From contig OX388349.1 of NCBI GenBank assembly GCA_947579665.1, positions 68,886,841 through 68,950,840 on the forward strand: DNA of 64,000 nt. Direction: 5' to 3'. Under the pieces are notes generated by a model. That model saw only the letters and a program-made list of their open reading frames with translations, had not been told where the DNA came from and did no database searches. The DNA is from Sympetrum striolatum. Its lineage: Eukaryota; Arthropoda; Insecta; Odonata; Libellulidae. The stretch's first letter is position 1, and each line of letters begins with the position of its first letter. Positions 1-12,795 of the stretch are shown here, in pieces. Position numbers and translations under genes: made by a program.

Positions 1-895
1 AGTTTACTAGTTTCGGCGAAAATCGCGCCTTTATTCAGAACTGAGAAAAACCGCTAAGAAGCAAAGATACAAAGTTATGACAGAAGATGAAAAGAGGGGG
101 AAAAAAAAGAGGAGGAATGATTCATACTAAGCAAAGGTTATGTACAAAGTAACAGAAGCGATGGGGAAGAAAGTAACAGCAAATCAGTGTTTTGTGATCG
201 GGGAAGGGCGGGATTTCCTCAGTTCAGATGATGACCTGATTTGCGTCGAGACTAGTTAACTGTTGCGTATTTGCATTGTGTTTATTGTACCATTTTTGCA
301 GTAAGGTCTCTTTTAAGGGGGTGGAAAATTATAAGAACTTAAAAGCAGCAAAAAATGGACTGTCTGTAAATGTTCAAAACGGAAACTCTTTGGAATTCAT
401 ATTAAATCGAGCATTGTCCATATAATTCGTTTCTGAGTGAGGGTATCGTCCAAAGGAGGGCCTCAATGAAAACTGTACATTGAAACATCATTTCAACGTG
501 CTACGAACAATAAATATTTATTAGCATTGTTTAATTTTTCTGTTACTTCTTGCTCTAAATGAAAATAATTATCACCGTTCATCACCAGTTTTAAAGTTGG
601 AGGAGGGTAGTTTTAAATGCAGTCTGGAGGGAAGCGATATTTATTTGCTGCTCTAATATCCAGTAAGTGTCCATTCCAACTTTTCGTGTGATTTAGATAT
701 TTTATAAATTTACTACCCTCGATATAGTATAGCTATTTAAATTTCTATTAGATCTATTATTTTCATATTCCATAAGAAAAGAAGCATTTGTTTTGCTATG
801 TCTACAATTGTACGCTTTCCTCTTCCCTTTAACATGCGCTGCGGATGTCTTTCGGGCATGCCTCATGAGGCATTCAATTTGTTGTCCACACTGCA
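1..895. other. Intergenic, no gene seen
   Basis: AT-rich sequence with only short random frames. No promoter, RNA gene or recognisable repeat was found before the Harbinger-like remnant. Confidence 0.5.
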
Positions 896-1230
896 TTATC
901 TACTGTGCGTCATGATGAATATAGCAAGCGTGATAGCCATTTGTGTAGGTGTGTTTTTAAAAAATGCACGTAAAAGAAAAAAGCAACGGGTCCTATGGAC
1001 ACAGCAGTTTCAAAAAATCGAAATATTGGGCTACTCAGAGAACTTCAGCATGATGTAAACGTATTCCAGAATTTTACACGCATGTCAAAGGAAAAGTTTA
1101 ACAAGTTGTTACGTATAATAAAACCATCTTTTCAAAGAAAAAACACTATTTTCCGATAAGCTATTCGAGCTGAAATGAAGCTATTGACAATGTTGAGGTT
1201 GAGGAGCGGGGATTTTAAAGATATATTAAT
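896..1230 (+). pseudogene. Harbinger/PIF-like transposase remnant (N-terminal part)
   Basis: A basic stretch (RKRKKQRVLWTQQF) is followed, after a frameshift near 1017, by a second frame reading LLRELQHDVNVFQNFTRMSK and then KFNKLLRIIKPSFQRKNTIF, a stop, and AIRAEMKLLTMLRLRSGDFK. This order (basic WV/WT start, 'F.NF.RMS...F..LL..I.P', then 'I....KL..TLR.L..G') is that of the N-terminal region of PIF/Harbinger transposases (DDE_Tnp_4 type), normally about 350-400 residues. The frameshift, the internal stop and the absence of any DDE catalytic region show it is dead. Recognition is by pattern from memory; a profile search would confirm it. Confidence 0.6.
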
Positions 1231-1256
1231 TACTGAGAGAGCAATTAGGTTTATAC

Positions 1257-1317
1257 AAAGTATCGAATAATCTCTGTGAGAGAGAAATTAGGTGGTAGAA
1301 AGTATCGAATAATCTCT
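1257..1317. repeat. Short direct duplication
   Basis: The 19-mer AAAGTATCGAATAATCTCT occurs at 1257-1275 and again at 1299-1317, 42 bases apart, at the decayed 3' side of the Harbinger-like remnant. It is probably a local duplication. Confidence 0.7.
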
Positions 1318-1507
1318 AATTGTTCGAATGAGTTTATCATTATATTCAAAATGGAAAATGTTGGGCGAAAAACTGCTGGAATGATTGTTTACGTTAAGGG
1401 ATTTCTCAAAGTGAAGGTGAAGCATTGATCAATGCATTTAATTGTTCTTTAATGTGAACGTTAAAATTTAGGGAAGTACGACTGAGAAATTTGCGAGTGT
1501 CGCAAAT

Positions 1508-2830
1508 TTATTTATAGACGCCGGATTTATAAAAAGGTTCTACATTGTCTTTTTGAAGACATAAAAATTTCCAAAAGTTATTATTATTTCTAAAAACTGG
1601 CACAATATTGAATATTTTGAAGAGATTGGCAAGTTTGCATGAAATATTAACTTTAAACGGATAGACAACACGTCGTGGGGAATCCATCTGAGATTGGGAT
1701 GCAAGAGGAAAAATTCGATTGTCGATGATGCGTCTTTCTTTCCGTTGAACCAATTTATCTATTTAAGTAGGTGGATAACCATTTGAAACAGCTATTTATT
1801 AAATATTTTTAAGCTCGCGAAGAAAGTTTATAGTAGATAAAGAAATATTATACGTAAGAAATATTATATGTAAGTAATCTATGGATAAGGCAGTGAAAAG
1901 TGGCGAGCTTATGTGAGTAGTGGTGATTGGAAATAATGGGGATGGAACTGTTAGTATAAGTTGATTTTCTGTATAATAATAACTGTATAGCAATATAATT
2001 ATAAACATTGAATTCGATTTTTTATTAACAAGACGTAGGGTGAGGTCAAGAATGTTCAAGGTATTATTAGTTTCAATTTCATGGGAAAATGAAATACTAG
2101 GATGGATAGAATCCAGGATAGAGATGAAGGTAGAGAGTTGTCGGTTTTTCCAACTACAAACAATGATATCATCAACGTACCGAAACCAGCATAAAATAAA
2201 TTTTATTACATTGGAATTTGAATAAAACAATTTCTCTTTCAGGGAGTCCATGAAAATGTTAGCTAAAACAGGGCAAGACTATCTTTTTGTCCATAAAAAC
2301 CACCATGGAACTGAAAAAAGTTATCTTTAAACACATATTCACCAACAACAACAGGTTACTAGTTACTACTTCATCCGCATTGTTCCTTTTTAGTAACCCT
2401 TCCAACATAGCAACAGACTCTACACAAGGGACTCTGGTAAATGAGTTATAAACATCGAAATAGTTTTGCATTGTTAGGAAATTTCAAGTCTTTCACTTTA
2501 CGTGCAAATTCCACTGAGTTTTTCACACAATGTTGAGGCATAAAGTCTAATAAATTAGCAATTAAATTATTAATTTCAGTGGCCAGCTTGTGACACTGGG
2601 AAGAAATGTTAGAAACCACTAGGAGGATAAGGATGTCTTCTTTATGTATATTTCGGAAGTCCATAAAATCGCGGGGGTAAAGGGTTGGATTCAGAGAGGT
2701 GTAGTTTCTCAGTCTTCAATAATGATCGATATGAACAGAGCTTCTTTAATGTTGAAGTAGATATTTTTGATACTATTGCACAAGAAAAAATTGGAAATAT
2801 CTTAATATACGAAAATGGCACCAAGGAATT
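1508..2830 (-). mobile_element. Penelope-like retroelement, decayed copy
   Basis: Read on the minus strand, consecutive frame fragments form one reverse transcriptase broken by frameshifts. In order they are: PPRFYGLPK (about 2650), VSNISSQCHKLATEINNLIA and FMPQHCVKNSVEFARKVKDL (2590-2480), a 'SFTRVPCVESVAMLEGLL' block (2440-2390), LLLLVNMCLKITFFS (2340-2300), the catalytic WFRYVDDII motif (about 2180) and LNILDLTLRLVNKKSN (about 2050). A downstream piece ends DNVEPFYKSGVYK (about 1510), which resembles the start of the GIY-YIG endonuclease region typical of Penelope-like elements. The RT palm with YVDD, the 'P(R)LYGLPK' lead-in and the 'SGVYK' junction point to this class rather than to LINEs. 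Frameshifts, stops and a missing endonuclease core mean it is inactive. Both outer ends are uncertain. Confidence 0.8.
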
Positions 2831-2939
2831 TCTTTCATACCATTTGGTTTACTTTATTCAACTATCGAAGAGCTATAAAAGGTAAAATATCATACAATTA
2901 TTTTTACAAAATTTTATTAGTAGAAAAAGTGATGGAAGA

Positions 2940-5120
2940 ATAATTAGTTAGACGTTGCAGGGAGTGACGCAATTTCAAGCGAAATCTCAGCCGAGAAAAA
3001 GCTGTGAAAGATGAGGAATAATGGATAATAATCAGATATAGACATAAGAAGCTGCAAAGGGCCAAACTGTGACTTGGATCATTAACTATTTAAAGCAAGA
3101 GTATGGGAGAGAAAAATCAAAACAGAAAAAGGTCCAGATATAGTTAAGAGAATATGAGACACAGATTAGTTAAATGAAGACAAGGAATTTAGTGAGCAAA
3201 ACCAAAAATGTTTAGCTAGTAAAATGCAAACCAACAGCCGATGAAAAAACTTATAAAATAAATAGAAAAAGAATGGGGAAAAATAGGGAAAGCAATCAAA
3301 GATGCTGTGGGAGAAATAATTGGAGAAAACAAGAGAATAATACATGCTGATTGGTTTGACAAATTATACAGAAGAAAAATAAAGTCAGAGAAATGATGAT
3401 AAGGAAATAAACCAGAATGAACACTGAAAGATACCAAGAAATGAGGAAGGAAGCAAATAGGATATGCAATAAAAAAGGAGAAAATGAAGAACAGCTAGAG
3501 AATATAGAAGAATACAGCAAACACAATGAGCGGAGATAGTTCTACAAAGTTTTAGAAAAGGTGAAAAGAGGATACCAACCAAGAATGGAAGGATTTAAAA
3601 ATACGGAGGAAAATGTAGTCCAAGAAGAGAATAAATTTCTAGAAAGATTGGTAGAACATTCTAAAGATCTTCTCTGCACAGAAGATAAGGAGAGAGTAAC
3701 AACTGAGGAAAATGGCAGGCTAAGGAAAGAATCAAATATTGAGGAAAATTGCTCAGAATTAAACCCACTAGACAGAAAAGTGCACAATGCATACAAAAGT
3801 TAAAAAATAATAGAGACCTAGGGAAGAAAATTTTGCAGCAGAGCTAGTAAAATATGAAGGAGATATAATGAGTGATGCTATATATTAACTTATTTGCATT
3901 ATATAGGAATCAGAAAAATGCCAGAAGGATAGAGCATGGGAATCCTAAGCCTAATATATAGAAAGGGAAATAAATTGATCCTCGAGAAATATAGATGGAT
4001 AATACTGTTAAATATAGTATATGAAATACTCTCCAGCATCATAAAAGAAAGGCTGAAGGTAGTAACTGAGAGGATAATTGGAGAATCTCAGTGTGGGAGT
4101 AGATCCAATAGAAGTACAATAGACCAACTATTTGTAATCAGACAAATTTTAGATAACTGCTATGATCATAATGTTGAACTGCATATGCTATTGTAGATTT
4201 TAGACAAGCATTTGATAGTATAAACAGGATCAAACTCTAAGAAACAATGGAGGATATTGAAATTCCATCCAAAATAATTATGTTGATTCAAATGACATTG
4301 AAGAAGAGCATGGCTAAAGTAAAAATACATAATCAAATATAAAATTAATTTGAATTCAGCGCTGGGATAAAGCAAGGAGTTGGCCTATGGACCACACTAT
4401 TTATTCTAGGATTACACAAAGCTGAAGAAATAATAGATCAAAGAGAAACAACATTTAACAAATAATGAGAAACAAGCAAGCAAAATGGGATTGATAGGTA
4501 ATACCAGTAAAATTAAATATATGCTTATGAAATCATCTAGCAAACCTAGAGTCGACCAGGATTTGGAGATAGAACAGATAAAATCTGAAGGTGTGGAAGA
4601 GTTTAAATATCTAGAATATATAACTTACAAAAAAGCATAATATGAATAAATGAAAGAATACAAGTAAGGAATAAAGCTTACTTTGCAAATATGAAGGAGG
4701 AAGTCAATAAACAGAAACACTTCAATGCAAATATATTAATCAATTACCAGACCAGTAGTAACCTATCGAGCATTAAAAATGGACACTCACAATCACACAA
4801 GATTATGGCCCTGGTAAGATTTGAAAGCAGACTATTGCAGAGAAAATACCGACCTGTTATTGAGAATGGATTATGGCAAAGGTGAACCAAAGAGGAGTTA
4901 AAGACAATAATGAATTGGGGAAGATGTAGTTAAGTTCACAAAATCTTTGAGAATATAATGTTTGGACCATGTGGAAAGGATGCATGAAACAGCAATGCCG
5001 AATAAGGTGATAGAAGGGAGACTGTATGCCACTAGACAAAGAGGAAGGTCCAGATTGAGATTGCTCATTGATAAAGGACATGAAGAACATGAAGGCAGAG
5101 AAGTGGAGGCTCACTTAGCG
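2940..5120 (+). mobile_element. Degenerate non-LTR retrotransposon (endonuclease-RT type)
   Basis: Broken + strand frames line up as the middle and end of a LINE polyprotein. They run from a linker containing ENKFLERLVEHSKDLL (about 3625) through KGNKLILEKYRWIILLNIVY (about 3970) and GESQCGSRSNRSTIDQLFVI (about 4080, the fingers/palm motif 'G..QCGFR..RST.D'). Next come 'VDFRQAFDSINR' (about 4195), IKQGVGLWTTLFIL (about 4370), a KIKYMLMKSSSK block (about 4510) and VEEFKYLEYIT (about 4590), with a 'GRLYATRQRGRSRLR' type C-terminus (about 5020-5060). These are typical of arthropod RTE/Jockey-like endonuclease-RT elements; the clade was not fixed. The FADD/YADD catalytic region is deleted or mutated, and stops and frameshifts are numerous. 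No endonuclease domain was recognised. Confidence 0.75.
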
Positions 5121-5604
5121 CTGTAGCTCCAATGAGAGGGTTTGTCTATAAATTGAGACTTAAGGACCATTTTTAATTGACTTCTTATAAGTGTGGAACA
5201 AAACATATTACATGTTATCGCACATTCTGTGCCTTGTTCAATATTTTGCATCTATTCATAGTTGAAATCAGTCTATATAATATTAACATAAGTATACCAT
5301 ACAACAATTTAAAACCAGGAACTAACAGATGAGCCAAGAAAGGCTCACATGGACCTTATCCTGTTTTCCCTGACTTTCTTGTAAATATTAATTTATTCTT
5401 TATATTCATACTACTTTATTTGCCAATAGCTCTTTTCTTTTTACCATTTCACGTTTTATTTAAGATTGTTTGTACAATAACTATACCTTGTATTAAATGT
5501 AATGATAATTAAATAATATATTATACCAAAAATAGCACTTTGAATTTAGTGTTTCATGTCAAAATAAATCTACATATATTATAGTGCACTTTCATATTTA
5601 TGAA

Positions 5605-6110
5605 AATTAAATGTATTTAAAAATCGTTTCTTAAATACTACCGCTTATCGGAAATAATAGTTTACATCAAATTTTTTTACAATTAAAAGTTTATTTAAAA
5701 ATTTTTTACAATCAAGAAGATAGCAAGAGAACGACTTAAGTAGTCATGATAGTAGTCAAAATAAAACCTAATTTCATTATAACCATACTTCATTTAAAAG
5801 ACCAAACAAATATATTTTAAAATCGTTTTTTAAATTCTATCGTTCACCAGAGTTAATGGTTTAATTCAAAGCTTCCTGATTAAATATAAAAAATAGCCGA
5901 AAAACGACTTTCGTAGTGCTGTCAAACTAACGTCTATTTTCATTATAATCATATTTAATTAAAAAAAAGCAAACGTATACATTTAAAAATCTTAATTTAA
6001 ATAATAATGCTTTCCAGACGCAATGTTTTAATTAGATCGTGTTGCTATATAATCAAAAGAATAGCAGTTTGACTCCATCGTAGCCACATTTATTTAAACA
6101 ACTATTATGC
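5605..6110. repeat. Diverged tandem repeat, about three units
   Basis: Three successive stretches begin with a similar AT-rich phrase (ATTTAAAAATCGTTT-like) at about 5611, 5811 and 5976. In each this is followed by a 'TTCCAGA/TTCACCAGA/TATCGGAA' phrase, an 'AATGTTTTAATT' phrase, an 'AATAGC...CGACTT' phrase and a 'TTCATTATAACCATA' phrase. Unit length is about 165-200 bases and units are strongly diverged. It could be an old satellite or minisatellite. Confidence 0.6.
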
Positions 6111-8704
6111 TGAAATTAAAATTAAACGCTTTCAGTCGTTTCTCTAGATAAAACTATACAACAGGTATGAGCAATTTAAGTTCCGATGTTTCAGCAGAAA
6201 ATACTCTTCGATTCTAAAGAATTACTTTTTTACATGAGCCTTCATGTGATTAGATAAAATCTGCATATCGTCATTATATCAGCTAATGCATTACTTCATT
6301 TGAGGTCTTTTGTTTTAATAACATTGTATTTCAATAAAAAGCAAATTACTGGAACGTTATAACTTCAGTATTTTGCGTTAGTTTCCTTCGAAATCAAATC
6401 CTTGTATTTGCTTTGCACAGAGAAATGTAGAGCACGGTAGGACATTAGTTTCCGCTAAGTCTCTGTTCAGATAAACTGTAGCAATAATAATTTTCATAAA
6501 AAGAATATGGAAAGAAGGTGAGAAATGTGATCAATCACTTGATATATTTACAGTAAAAAAGTAGCAATTCGTTTAAAATATATGGCATGAAGTACCTCGC
6601 ATAGAAGCAATTGATAGTATTTTCTTACCTCTTTAGATTCCTCCAATAACGCTTTTAAATAACAAATCACAGCACTCCTTACAAAACTTTAATTTGAGCA
6701 AAAACATTACAACATATCTGATGACCACTGGTGACGAAAAAAAAACAATTTGCCAAGTAATTTCTCAACCTCACTGTATCCATTTTCGTTCACAAAAGCA
6801 ACACCTCTTAACACGTATATTATTTCGCCTAACACTCTTCGTTAACTAAGTGGATTAAAAGTACTTTGAAAATTCAAGGCAGAAAATTAATGATTTTTTA
6901 GAAATAAGCACTGCAGTCACAATTCCACAATATTTCTTAGGGCAATTGCGCGATACTCGAATTATTTTCCGCAGCACTTCGTAAACCGACTAAAATCCTT
7001 GTATGTTCAGCAAGAAAAACTGTAAGTACAATTTCTTAGTGATAGAGCACGAAACTCGTATTTGCACTATGCCAATATAGTTAAGTCCTCTGAAAGATAC
7101 GTTTTCGATGTGAACAACTCGATTGCACGTGAAGAACTGAAAATGAAGGCCTAAAACATGACTACACACAAAGCATTTCCATATTTCTTGTATACGAAAT
7201 CCATCTTCCAAGTCACCCCTTATCTACTACCCATAGGGATAGAATAGCCACCAGAAAAGAAGGCTGAAACATTCGGTCTAATTGCGCAATGGAATATTCT
7301 TATCGGGGGTCCGGTCCCTCATACTAATGAAGGGAAAAGAGAGCTCAAACGACTCATCCCTTTTCGAGACAAAACTATTTAACAATGTGTACTTAAGATG
7401 GTCAATTCTTTATATCGTTTGCGCTTCAAATTCTTAGAGATATTAATCGTTGCCGAAGTCTTTCGGTTTCACTAATTAAATTACACTGATGCGTGATGCG
7501 GTTTACACAATCTTTAGAGTGAAATTATGCCTTTGCGTTTTATGTAGCATTGGGAAGTTACGCATTTTATTTTCTGTCTCAGCAGAGAGTGGATTATCGT
7601 GAGTTATGATGGAATATATTTGAACTGCAGAGGTTGCACTGGAGTTTTTTTGCACGAAAATTGAATTATGCTTTGCTCTATTAGTTCAGAAAGATCATAA
7701 CCAAAATGTTTATTTTCTGGGAGAAGAAAAAGAGACATGCACTCTCACATAAAAATATTGAAAATTAAGATTGATGCTTCCTTTTGCAATAAAAACTGTT
7801 CATGTGAAAATAGATTTCTTTCAATCAATTCTTCATAGTGATGTAAATGAAGATATAATATTGAGGTTATATAAGAAGTGATAAATAGTGTCAAGACACT
7901 ATACCTAATTTTACCTAATTTTATTCCAAAAAACTGGGAAAAGTAACCGAGTCTAATACGATAAGCCTAGGGTGGGAAATGCAGCAGGTACTGGTAAAGT
8001 ACACAATGAAAAGAATTAGCTCTGAAATTACAGTAATGGAGGCATCGGTAGTTTAGTAAGAGAGAATCGACAAGGCATTTTTGAATGAGCAAGTGAGGAA
8101 TTTCCCAGCCAATTCACGACAATGACGCTTCTTTCCCACTTGAGAACTGATAAGGGGAGCCCTCCCTCGAGTTTAAGAAGAGGGGCCTTGTACTCAGCAG
8201 AAAAATTGTGTTCAGAAAAACTCGGCTTTTGCGTGAGTATATAATTGTATCCACTATTAAATTTATCTACATGTATATATAACCATAGGACATTAAATAC
8301 GTTTTTGCGAGATGTAAGTTTATCGCTCTTTTCAAAATGTATTTAGCACAGCAATGATCTGCTTTGGTGGGGTCACACTTAATGGCGGAAATTCAATTTA
8401 TTGATATTTAATAACAACATAATGTATTTGTTTTATTTATTTTATAACATATGTGTTTGTTTTTGTTGACCTGAAAATTATGGTTGTATTATTCCAATTA
8501 AACTTGTGGAGAAGTGAATACCATTTTATTTCATTCGTAATGAATTTCCTCAATCACAATACAGCATCAGTCGATTTTATTTAAAAACTAAATAAACTGA
8601 TATCGAAATCACTGGAAAGACGCACAGAAAGTTGAACGAAAATCCAACTGGTTGGATTTACGTGCGCTGAGGTCATGAAAAAGTGGTCCAGTCAACTTGC
8701 GAGA

Positions 8705-8724
8705 GGCATGCGCAATTGCATGCC
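8705..8724. repeat. Short palindrome
   Basis: GGCATGC at 8705-8711 and its reverse complement GCATGCC at 8718-8724 flank a six-base spacer. This is a perfect 7-base inverted repeat of unknown meaning. Confidence 0.7.
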
Positions 8725-10192
8725 ACTCCTTCATCATACCGTGTGCAATGACACATGCCTATGTTGAATACAAAGTTGCACAAATGTGGAAATAGCTTTT
8801 GGATATTTATTCTTCATGCAATAAGATATTTATAATCTAGGGGGTGGGGGAGGAATTATCTCTTTTTTGTCCTCTGAGCCTCTGATATCCTAAATCTATC
8901 CCTGATAATAAGTAAAAATCAGGTACGTAGTAAGTTGAGTCGGTAAATATCATTTAGATAAGTCAACGAAGTAAAAATATATAGCAAATCTATCGTAATT
9001 TACAGTAAGTTGGAGATGTAGGAAGAGGTGGCTATTGAATGAATCACAACCAATGGGTGACACGAAGCCCATGTTTCAAGAGACGAGCTGCATAAAGCGA
9101 CACACACGATAGAAGTGTCCTACTCCAGATAACAAACGAAAGTTAATACAGTTCAGGAGTAAACATTGTAGTGTTTGCTCCCTCTGTATAAATATAGGGG
9201 GCTGGAAGAGAAGGACTTGAGAAGAAGATTTTTTTGGCAAACTGTTCTTTTTCTCGCCCTACTTGCAGATGATCAACTAACTTGTCAACTCCGTATTCAG
9301 GTCGGCAGGACGTTCGCCTGCCTGTGGCCTACCCTGACCCATTAGCATACAAAAGGTTAGAATACTCCATCACAAGTACCACCGATCGAACTTTATTTCT
9401 TAATAACTCGATGCATGACGAGAGGATCGTTAGAAGTTTGCATAAACTCAAATAAATTGGATTGAGAGAGGGAAATTTATTTTCAAGCTTTGATTAAATG
9501 CCTGGATAAAATATCAGCAAACTTAAAATTTTCTATCCACCTTAAAAATAATTGTCAAATAATGAGAAGCAAAAATATCCTGCAGACAAAATTTATTTTT
9601 TTTTATGTATAAAATAATTTATTGTTAATATTACAAATGATGAACTCGTTCCAGGTTTTAAAGTGGAAGAAAACTCTAATGTGATGAGTGAAGATTCTTA
9701 AGCTGCGAAAATCTGTGGATGCCAAATTTAGTTTCTAGTTAACTTAAATCGTGAGTTTAATATATATCTGCCGATAAATTTACGGTTCCGAAACTTTTGA
9801 TTATGAAAATACCAGTAGAATGAATAGAACCTTGAGTAATGTGTTCTTAAAAGAGTAATAAGCAGCTATAATTCGTTTCAAGGTAGATGTATTTTTTATT
9901 ACTTACTTACTTTCTTACTATCTAATTTTCTTAAAGAAATAATATCTTAAATACTTTGGTATTAAATTGAGTTAAAGAATGAAGTTAAAAACTCTATATA
10001 GAATCACTAGCTTCAGATGAGCAAATTGCAAGAAAATTGAGCCTGATTATTCATACAAAAGATTCACTATCATGAAATTTTATTTGGATCATTTAAATTA
10101 TAGGTACTATAACTTTAAGTAATGTGACGTGGAAAGAAACGAAATTAAAGCAACAGTAAGCATCTTCAATAACAATCCTAACTTCTATCTAA

Positions 10193-10226
10193 CGTTAAGA
10201 AACGAGTAGTTACTCGTTTCCTAACG
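10193..10226. repeat. Near-perfect 16-base inverted repeat
   Basis: The arm CGTTAAGAAACGAGTA (10193-10208) faces TACTCGTTTCCTAACG (10211-10226) across two bases, with one mismatch in 16. It would form a strong cruciform or hairpin. No terminator or transposon end was assigned. Confidence 0.85.
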
Positions 10227-11339
10227 TCTCTTATCCTAACATATCAACTCGTTTCCTTTCTCCAATCCTCCACAAAGAAAATGTAAGTATAAGTATGTTT
10301 ATTTAATCTCTCACTTTATATTTAAGGTAACTTTAAGAATAATAATTCCCAGCTATGACTTTAAAATAAGCATGGAATCAAAGCTTTCCCTATCCTTATT
10401 TATGGCGGTTTAAATATATTATGGACGACTATATGATGTAAATGCTTGGAGAAAGTTAAATACATATATCCTCTCAAGTGTGATATTTAAGCTGAGCACC
10501 GTGATTTTACACTTTGAGTCCCTTCCTCATAATAATTTCATTTCACCGGCTTATCGACCCTTTCACTATCTTTCATGTCATATATTTTTCAGATTTCGTA
10601 GTGAAGGGTGAATTTTTTTCTTTATTAGTGCTAAGCGTTATGAAGAGTGTTTCTAATTCGTAGAACTCAACAAATAAAAGACTTGATCCTATGCCTTGAT
10701 CAGAAAAAAAGAAAAGGAAAAGGAAAAAGTTCAAAAACGTTAATGCTAATAAATGGTGCGGATGTATTTCACCGAAAACTCTGTTTGAATATCCTGATTG
10801 AAACGAGTGTTGAAATAGTTGTCCTTCATTCATAGGCACCTTAATTGTATCCAAGCCGCGGTAAGATCGAAGGATCTACGTATCCTTTTTAAATAAAATA
10901 TTATTACTTCAGCGTTTATAAAATACCTACTGCAGCGATTTAGATAAAAATAAGACACTGTTATGTCTATATATAATGATACTATAAAATGATGAGTGAA
11001 TTCTTATTAATCAAAAATAACAGGCGAGATAATATTTTTAAAGCATCTCAATTCAATTACTTTCGTCATTCTTTACTAGTCTGCTGATTTGTGGCAGTGA
11101 AATGCGGCCCCCAAATCATGGGTGTGTGTTTCGAATAGCTTTAGCTAGAATTGGTAGCAGCCTGAAAGCATTTCAGAACCTTCATTGCGAAATATACCAT
11201 TTGAATATATAGTATAGACTTTTCAAACACGCCACTCCTATGAAAAAAGTCCTCTAAAATCAACCATAAATATTTCTTTCATAAATCTATTCCCGTCTTT
11301 ATAAAATTCTCATCTGTGTTTGCCGAACTAAGTCGACCG

Positions 11340-11810
11340 GAAACTGGCGCAATATATTTTCCTTGGCTTCTCTAGGATCCTTTATTGACGGCACTGGCGA
11401 TGGACAAGTATCGACAGTGCGCAAATGGGATGTTCTAGGCCCGCAAACAACGCCACTATGTTTATGTCAACACTTAGCTTGGGAAAATAACCAGAAGTTG
11501 AAGAGAAAAGCCGCGCGGCAGACCTTGACCTTAGTCTCGCACGTGGCCATCACAAGGAAAGTTTCCCTCGTCTAAACCTTGAAACTTCCTCTGCGTTATA
11601 ATGCGCTTGGGTTCCCTTTGTGGACAGCCCAACTGAGGATACAACGATTAACTCTCAGAGTAGAAGTACAGCGGACTTCATGGAGTGTGCGAAATCGCAC
11701 CGTGTCATTACTGCCAACGCGATAAAGAGCCTTCTTGAGATCGGCGTTTAATGCGACCTTGACTCCTTCGAGCGAAGCTGAGCCCATCTACAATCACGGG
11801 ACAAGCTCCA
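11340..11810. promoter_or_regulatory. GC/CpG-richer island, possible regulatory element
   Basis: About 470 bases with clearly more GC and many more CpG dinucleotides than the surrounding AT-rich DNA, for example CTAAGTCGACCGGAAACTGG near 11330 and CGATAAAGAGCC near 11720. Both strands carry open frames of 60-70 codons here, but none resembles a protein. Similar islands lie just before the secreted-protein genes, so an enhancer or unspliced first exon is possible. The assignment is inference from composition. Confidence 0.25.
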
Positions 11811-12790
11811 GTAATGAACAGGTCTTTGATGAAGAGCGTGGGTAAAGATTTTTACCGCGTTACTTTCGAGAGATTATGCATTTTGAGCGAAATTGAAGTC
11901 AGGTTTGCAGCCCAGAATGCTTTAAAGTGATGAGCATTTTATTCCGGATTTTCCTTAAATACCTAAGTATCCATCGCGACAACATGTCCATGAGACAACT
12001 TCCTATAATCACGCTTATAACGCATCTTTCAAGCATCGGTAACAAATTACTGTATTATATTATTTTTAAATCCATAAGTATTTAATCCATAAGTACCGCA
12101 AATTTCGTTTAAGAAATTAAATTTTGAAAATTCAGCTTATAGAAATTCATATAGTTTTTTTTAACTAGAATTACCATTAAGTATCCAAGCAATCCGAAAT
12201 ATAGTGTAACATTCTTTGGTTCAATAAATTTTAAGTCGGAAAAAACGTTCATAAATTTCTTAGTTAAAAAAATATATTCCGTATAAGTATAATGAAGCCT
12301 ATAAAATTTGCAGTCTGAATATTTAATAAAATTCCCAAAAAATATGAAGAAGCAATTTCTTGATGACCATATGTATATTTTTGCAACTATTATCGAAAAT
12401 GCAAAGTTATTAGCGAACATAAGGATACTAAGTTCATTACTCACTAGTTAATGCGATCAATTGAAATTGATTATACACAGAAAAGCTCTTTGGAAATGGA
12501 GATATTACAGCGCGACAATGTTGATTTCATTATGACCGCGAATAATCGAAAACGAAATAATCTTTCGGAAAAGCTTTGCGTAATAAAACTAAAAATTCCA
12601 ACTTGAAAATGCTATCTAAACTACAGAATCTTTCCAACCAACAAAGCAATGAATATTGAAGAAAAAATATACTTACAAATTTCCCGAAAACCGACCAATA
12701 GTTTCTCTGATATAAACATATTTTCCTGCGTCTCCCAACGAAACGGTCGAAAGGAATGTTTAGAGATACTCTTTTCCTTTTCGTTTTCCT
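11811..12790. other. Intergenic, no gene seen
   Basis: AT-rich sequence. A 108-codon minus-strand frame (12530-12856) is basic and AT-driven and resembles no protein, so it was not called as a gene. Confidence 0.45.
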
Positions 12791-12795
12791 TACAA

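Larger units (their letters stand above)
6111..11335. other. Long intergenic region, AT-rich
   Basis: No coding region was supported on either strand. It holds isolated palindromes (8705-8724 and 10193-10226) and a promoter-like TATA stretch near 9186 that has no convincing frame behind it. The sequence at 7210-7370 is somewhat richer in GC but has no recognisable content. Confidence 0.5.

Noticed and set aside
9180..9330. TATA-like TATAAATATAGGGGG with GC-richer downstream sequence, possible promoter or solo LTR
   Set aside because: The first ATG frames close at once, and no partner LTR, target duplication or primer site could be found.
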